A stretch of DNA of 64,000 nucleotides, taken from NCBI RefSeq assembly GCF_003386205.1, contig NZ_QRDY01000014.1, positions 1 to 64,000 of the forward strand, written 5' to 3'. How positions within the stretch are numbered: the first letter of the stretch is position 1; every line of letters begins with the position of its first letter. Shown here piece by piece: positions 59,926-64,000 of this stretch. The stretch is from Cohnella lupini (lineage in GTDB: Bacteria > Bacillota > Bacilli > Paenibacillales > Paenibacillaceae). The notes beneath the pieces are model-generated. The model was not told where the DNA came from. It saw nothing but the letters and a program-made list of their open reading frames with translations, and did no database searches. Position numbers and translations under genes: made by a program.

Positions 59926-61893
59926 TCAAACCGCGGGCAGCTTAAAGTAGAAGCGGCTGCCCTCACCAAGCTTACTCTCTATCCAGATAAGCCCATTGTG
60001 AAGGTCGACGATTTCTTTCGCAATCGCAAGCCCCAGCCCGCTTCCGCTCATCGGACTAGCCGGATCGACCTTATAGGTCCGGTTAAAGACGTTATCCGAA
60101 TGTTCCGGAGAAATGCCCATTCCCTCGTCTTCTATGCATACGAGAACTTCGCCGTCGCCGGAGTTGGCTTGAAGATGAACAGTTCCTCCCTTTGGAGAAA
60201 ATTTGCAAGCATTGTGCACGAGATTGGCAATTACGCGCCGTATTTCGTGAGAATGGATCGTAATCACGAGCTGAGGATCCACGGCAACCGTAGATTTATA
60301 TTGTAATCCGTCGCTATGAATCTGAGAGGAGAACGAATCGAATTCTTGCGCAATCCAATCGGCGAAGCGGATCGATTTGGCGGATGATCTTTCCTTAGCT
60401 TGCTCGAGGCGACTTAATTCGAATAGATTATCAATGAACGTATTAATGTAGAGAACCTTGGTATACATGGTTTTGAGAAATCTGTCGTTCCCTTCGGGGG
60501 CGATTTCCACGCCGCGGATCATCGCTTGGATTCCGCCTTGCACGATCGTAAGCGGCGTTCGAATATCATGGGAGATGTTCTGAAGCAGCTCGTTGCGGGC
60601 TTGTTGAATTCGTTCGTTAACCTTGATCTGCTGAAGAGCGTTTTCTTTATCTATGCGGTTCTGCCTTACTTGATAGGATAGAGCAATCGAGAACATGATG
60701 AATTCGGCAATGGAGCCTAATTGAAATCCATAGTGGGTTAAGAAGCTTTCTTGCATCAAGCTAAACGTATTCAAGATCGTAGGCATGGCTAGTCCAAGGA
60801 AAGGAATCGCCGCCAGAACGACGTAGCGAGCCGCTAGATTTCCTCTGTACATACTCCATGCCGTACTGATGATAAGGAGTATGGCAAACGCCGATTCGTA
60901 TAAGATGGCTAAGGTTTCATATCCGGGAAAGTGAAACAAGGAAGCGATCAAAATTAGAGGTGACGCGATATTGAGTATCCGGTATATGATGAGCATGCGC
61001 GGAGCATATACTTCCAATTGCAGTATTTTGCCAAGAAACAAGAGTCCGAACCAGAGGCAGGCAATGAAGAAAAAGTAGTCAATGCCTTCGTAATTACCGA
61101 ATACGCTTAGCAGGAAGGCCAATAATCGACTTTCCTTTCCAAGCAATTCCTGAAGTAATCCGTTCCATACGAGCTGTGAAACGCTGAAACACAATATGTA
61201 AAGGGAGTAATATAAATAGGCTTTGATTCTATTGAAAATAAATAGCGATAGCATGTATGCCGCCATCATCAGCACGAATCCGTAATACAGACCGAAAAAC
61301 AAATAATCGTTTTTAAGATTAACTAGAAAGGAATGGTTATCCATTAATTCGATCGGGATAATCATCGAACCGTTAATGACGATTTTCATATAGATGACGA
61401 CCGGGTCGTTCGCGGGCAAATGGAGATAAGAAGAGGGGAAATGCTCGTCCGCTTTCTCGATGATCCTAGGCGGGGCGGCTCCGGCGGATTTTCCGTCCAA
61501 TATGTACAATTCAAACTGCTCGATAACCGAATTGTTCAGGCGAATGACCCATTGCTCAAGCGGAGATTGATTAATGACCGTCGTCCTGATCCAATAGGTA
61601 CCTGCAGTCAATCCGAATGCGGACTTGCCAAATGCGGGTTGAAATCGCGTAGCCACTTCGGGTGTTTGAATATCCGCAAGCTTCCTCTTGCCATCCTCGT
61701 CTACGAAAACATCCATCCGATCATTCACGGAATAGATGCCTTCATTTTCATGCAATACGATTTCATTGGCGGTTGTCGGAGCATACGGCGTTGGCGCGAA
61801 TAACATCCAAACGATCGATACCCCGCAAATAAGCATGAAAATGGATAGGACAAAAAACCAATTATGCCCAATAATCGTTTTATTGCTCACCAT
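59926..61893 (-). CDS. 7TMR-DISM sensor histidine kinase
   Basis: Orphan membrane kinase of 655 residues. One N-terminal helix (about 10-30) precedes an extracellular carbohydrate-binding-like 7TMR-DISMED2 domain (about 40-185). Seven membrane helices (about 195-400) follow, then a short linker, a HisKA domain with the H-box NISHDIRTPLTIVQ, and a HATPase domain with NLVHNACKFSPKG, EDEGMGIS and GSGLGLAIAKEI. All kinase boxes look intact. No response regulator is adjacent, so the partner is unknown. GGGAGG lies ten bases before the ATG. Confidence 0.88.
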   Translation of the reverse strand: MVSNKTIIGHNWFFVLSIFMLICGVSIVWMLFAPTPYAPTTANEIVLHENEGIYSVNDRMDVFVDEDGKRKLADIQTPEVATRFQPAFGKSAFGLTAGTYWIRTTVINQSPLEQWVIRLNNSVIEQFELYILDGKSAGAAPPRIIEKADEHFPSSYLHLPANDPVVIYMKIVINGSMIIPIELMDNHSFLVNLKNDYLFFGLYYGFVLMMAAYMLSLFIFNRIKAYLYYSLYILCFSVSQLVWNGLLQELLGKESRLLAFLLSVFGNYEGIDYFFFIACLWFGLLFLGKILQLEVYAPRMLIIYRILNIASPLILIASLFHFPGYETLAILYESAFAILLIISTAWSMYRGNLAARYVVLAAIPFLGLAMPTILNTFSLMQESFLTHYGFQLGSIAEFIMFSIALSYQVRQNRIDKENALQQIKVNERIQQARNELLQNISHDIRTPLTIVQGGIQAMIRGVEIAPEGNDRFLKTMYTKVLYINTFIDNLFELSRLEQAKERSSAKSIRFADWIAQEFDSFSSQIHSDGLQYKSTVAVDPQLVITIHSHEIRRVIANLVHNACKFSPKGGTVHLQANSGDGEVLVCIEDEGMGISPEHSDNVFNRTYKVDPASPMSGSGLGLAIAKEIVDLHNGLIWIESKLGEGSRFYFKLPAV

Positions 61894-62122
61894 CCCGCAT
61901 TGTTCCTCCCGGTATGTCTCTTGTCCCTATCTTTTACGACAAAAAACGACGATATTTTGCTAATTGTAACATTATTACCGAAAAAAATGCCATCTCTATC
62001 CAACAACACCAACATTTTTGTAGAGCCGATACTCGTCTTGGATAAATCGCCATATCCGCACAGATATTAGGAGGATGATTTTCACGCGTGCAAAGAGAAA
62101 ACTAGGAGGGAGTGCATTCGTC

Positions 62123-62827
62123 TTGCCCGTATATATCGAAGTGGGGATTAGAACGATAATCGCGATTGTATTGGTCATCGTTATCGCCCGGTTGCTGGGC
62201 AAACAAGCGATATCTCAGATGGGTTACTTCGATTTCGCGTTCGTCATCCTATTGGGAACGATTGCGGGTAATCTTTCTTTCAACATCAAAATACATACAG
62301 GCATATTTATCGCTTCGATACTCACGTTCACCTTGTGCGTATTCCTGTTGTCCTTGCTTGCCCTTAAATTCAGAAGTTCAAGAAAGTGGATCTCGGGGAA
62401 ACCGACGATTGTGATCGAAAAAGGGAAAATTCTCGAAGAGAACCTGAAGCGGATTTATTTTACGTTGGATACGTTAAACCAAGAGTTAAGGCTGAAAGAC
62501 TGCTTTAATATCGAGGAAGTAGAATACGCCGTGCTGGAGTTAAACGGTAAGCTGTCAATTCTGAAAAAGCCCGAGTTTCAACAGCTTGTAAAAAAAGACT
62601 TTTCGATCGCGACTCAACCGACGTCTTTTCCCGTCGAGCTAATCATGGAGGGGGAAACGGTGAAGGCGAATCTGAAGGACAACGCTTTGAATGAATGGCT
62701 CGACTCGGAGCTTAAGAAGCATGGCCTCGCCATACCGGATATCTTCTATGCCGTTAGGAGCTCTAACGGAAATTTCTATTGGGATGTATATAAGGACCGT
62801 ATCCCGAATCCCGTCGACGAGGAGTAG
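62123..62827 (+). CDS. DUF421 membrane protein (YetF/YrbG-like)
   Basis: A 234-residue protein with three N-terminal membrane helices and a cytoplasmic domain of the DUF421/YetF type (ISGKPTIVIEKGKILEENLKR, FNIEEVEYAVLELNGKLSILKK). Spore-associated relatives exist but the function is not settled. I favour the TTG at 62123, which gives the family's usual short N-terminus and has AGGAGGG 12 bases upstream. The ATG at 62075 has AGGAGG directly abutting it with no spacing and would add 16 residues. Confidence 0.82.
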   Translation: MPVYIEVGIRTIIAIVLVIVIARLLGKQAISQMGYFDFAFVILLGTIAGNLSFNIKIHTGIFIASILTFTLCVFLLSLLALKFRSSRKWISGKPTIVIEKGKILEENLKRIYFTLDTLNQELRLKDCFNIEEVEYAVLELNGKLSILKKPEFQQLVKKDFSIATQPTSFPVELIMEGETVKANLKDNALNEWLDSELKKHGLAIPDIFYAVRSSNGNFYWDVYKDRIPNPVDEE

Positions 62828-62928
62828 TTCGTAGAAAGTGGGTTCGTTGCATGAATTTGCGTTAAATCGATGCATAACGTGGAGTTTGAAGAAGCATAAT
62901 ACGCGGTAAATACTGGAGGTGATAATGA

Positions 62929-63153
62929 ATGGCAAACAGAAACAGCAACCAAAACGTTGTTCCGCAAGCTCAAAAAGGCTTGGCTCAATTGAAATACGAA
63001 GCCTGTCAAGAGCTCGGAATTTCAATGCCTCAGGATGGCTATTACGGAAGCATGCTGACTAAGGATACGGGGCGCATCGGAGGCAACATTACCCGTCGTC
63101 TCGTACAAATCGCCGAGCAACAATTAGCGGGACAAACAAGTCAATTCAGATAA
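62929..63153 (+). CDS. Alpha/beta-type small acid-soluble spore protein
   Basis: A 74-residue DNA-binding protein that coats and protects spore DNA. It has the two conserved blocks, LKYEACQELGI (including the germination protease site) and GRIGGNITRRLVQIAEQQL. The Asn/Gln-rich N-terminus is usual. GGAGGTGAT precedes the ATG, and a terminator follows immediately. Expression would be expected in the forespore, although no sigma-G promoter was confirmed. Confidence 0.93.
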   Translation: MANRNSNQNVVPQAQKGLAQLKYEACQELGISMPQDGYYGSMLTKDTGRIGGNITRRLVQIAEQQLAGQTSQFR

Positions 63154-63155
63154 CG

Positions 63156-63195
63156 GACGGAGCGGGAGGCTTAAAGCCTTCTGCTCTTTTTTTCT
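63156..63195 (+). terminator. Terminator of the spore-protein gene
   Basis: GAGCGGGAGGCTT pairs with AAGCCTTCTGCTC, followed by a run of seven T. Confidence 0.9.
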
Positions 63196-63221
63196 GATAA
63201 CGATGTTATTATAAAAAAAAA

Positions 63222-63417
63222 ACAACTTGTAACTGGTGATTTGTTCATTATTGCAGACTAGGGCAACTGTCGCGTGGCGGACTATTTCCTCTTATCAATA
63301 TAAGTTAACAATGTGAGTATAAACACCCCAAAAGCAAACATTATCGTAAGAGATTGAAAAATATCCATAACAGCTTCCTCCTTTTTTTTGAAAGCTGAGT
63401 CACCACTTACAAGTTGT
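63222..63417. repeat. 18-base inverted repeat flanking the toxin gene
   Basis: The arms ACAACTTGTAACTGGTGA (63222-63239) and TCACCACTTACAAGTTGT (63400-63417) are complementary at 17 of 18 positions. They enclose the small toxin frame and would pair the two ends of its mRNA. Ten A at 63213-63222 give a T-run at the 3' end of the minus-strand transcript. Confidence 0.9.
63282..63368 (-). CDS. Holin-like type I toxin peptide
   Basis: A 28-residue single-helix peptide opening MDIFQSLTIMFAFG and ending in a charged YIDKRK, the typical form of holin-like toxins of type I toxin-antitoxin pairs in Firmicutes. AAAGGAGGAAG lies upstream of the ATG. TATAAT on the minus strand (63424-63429) places the mRNA start near 63417, exactly at the inverted repeat. 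CAGCTT/AAGCTG can close a hairpin with the ribosome site in its loop. The longer in-frame extension to 63518 passes through these elements and is not favoured. Confidence 0.75.
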   Translation of the reverse strand: MDIFQSLTIMFAFGVFILTLLTYIDKRK

Positions 63418-63759
63418 AAATCTATTATATGACATTTGGTTAATAATGGAAGTGAGAACAGAACTATTTTTATTGCGCTATTTTTCAACATCGTTCGAGA
63501 TTGATGAAGCGCTTCCAAACGAATATTTCGAGCAAGAGTCGCAGAAAATCAAAGTTATTAGGATGTTAGTGATAAAATAGGAAAATAATAGGGAAATCGA
63601 TTTGTTGATAGAAATGTCCAACTGATCCCGAACATTGGGAAGAACTGTGGCTTAGCAATAGCGGAATATTAAAGAAATAGACATGGACTTGGTTAATATG
63701 GACAAACCCTATCGCATCCGCTTCCATAGATTGAATTATTACAATCTAAAGGAGGAGTT
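63369..63759. other. Gap between toxin and crystallin-like genes
   Basis: Contains the toxin leader and promoter on the minus strand (to about 63452). The rest is AT-rich with no supported gene. Plus-strand AAAGGAGGAG at 63748 belongs to the next gene. Confidence 0.4.
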
Positions 63760-64000
63760 ATGTTGATTAGGAAAAAACCAGTAGCGAAAAGAGTGGGGAC
63801 GAAAGCGGTAAACCCCTTTCTGGAACTGTTTGCGGGAACGAATTTTACCGGTACGTCCAGAAGATTACGGGGTAGTCTTGGAATTCGGAATTTGACCTCC
63901 GTCGGCTTGAACAACACGATAGAGAGTCTTAGGTTTACCACGGCCGCGGGATTGACGGGAACAGTCGTATTATTCGAGGGAACCGGCTATTCGGGCGATT
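63760..64000 (+). CDS. Beta/gamma-crystallin-like protein (5' part, cut by window end)
   Basis: Eighty codons are visible. After a short basic N-terminus (MLIRKKPVAKRVG) the sequence shows LFAGTNFTGTSRRLRG and VVLFEGTGYSGD separated by NLTSVGLNNTIESLRF, the repeated Greek-key wording of beta/gamma-crystallin domains. These often bind calcium through N/D-N/D-x-x-S/T-S pairs, represented here by NNTIES. AAAGGAGG lies five bases before the ATG; a TTG directly after is an alternative. No signal peptide is apparent. Confidence 0.7.
   Translation, partial: MLIRKKPVAKRVGTKAVNPFLELFAGTNFTGTSRRLRGSLGIRNLTSVGLNNTIESLRFTTAAGLTGTVVLFEGTGYSGD

Overview
The window looks like a chromosomal segment of a spore-forming Paenibacillaceae bacterium (Paenibacillus, Cohnella or a close relative). 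The evidence is an alpha/beta-type small acid-soluble spore protein, a 30-residue YjcZ-type sporulation peptide, a Bacillus-style fad regulon (fadR/etfBA and fadF-fadN-fadA-fadE), LplABC-like sugar importer proteins beside a YesM/YesN two-component pair, SLH-domain cell-wall anchoring, purine-rich Shine-Dalgarno sites and moderate GC. I saw no phage, intact insertion sequence, CRISPR array or rRNA operon. There is one tRNA gene, tRNA-Leu(CAG).

Layout. 0-3.5 kb: cimA, dinB and a ferredoxin. 3.6-12.2 kb: an envelope block with a CHASE2-adenylate cyclase, a very large FecR-domain coiled-coil protein, an NHL-repeat/stalk protein and a membrane L,D-transpeptidase. 12.2-18.5 kb: housekeeping genes (pyrD, the alarmone synthetase relQ, a DUF309 protein, catalase, an RsuA-type pseudouridine synthase and a Cof-type HAD phosphatase). 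18.5-31.5 kb: a YjcZ peptide, a D-2-hydroxyacid dehydrogenase, a GGDEF protein, a glycosyltransferase, a YhaO/YhaN-like nuclease-ATPase pair, a YkvI-like transporter, a 50/51-bp tandem repeat array, a lipoprotein, xpt and small proteins. 31.6-32.2 kb: tRNA-Leu followed by an unassigned, apparently structured stretch.

32.9-47.3 kb is a carbohydrate locus. It has a 1,936-residue secreted beta-helix protein with X2, cohesin, FIVAR and dockerin-like modules, a cohesin-plus-three-SLH surface protein, a YesM/YesN-type two-component system, and an LplABC-like importer with no ATPase gene nearby. Candidate CcpA (cre) sites precede three of its transcription units. The suggested logic is surface display of an enzyme, sensing of the released product, and import. 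The cohesin-SLH protein next to a dockerin-bearing enzyme resembles a minimal, wall-anchored cellulosome-like pair.

47.7-59.1 kb is a divergent fatty-acid beta-oxidation regulon around a FadR-like repressor, with a candidate FadR operator between the two arms. 59.1-64 kb holds a c-di-GMP-I riboswitch upstream of cheX, a 7TMR-DISM histidine kinase, a DUF421 membrane protein, a spore protein, a probable type I (holin-like) toxin gene whose mRNA ends are complementary, and the start of a beta/gamma-crystallin-like gene cut by the window edge. All functions are inferred from sequence recognition by eye; no database search was run.
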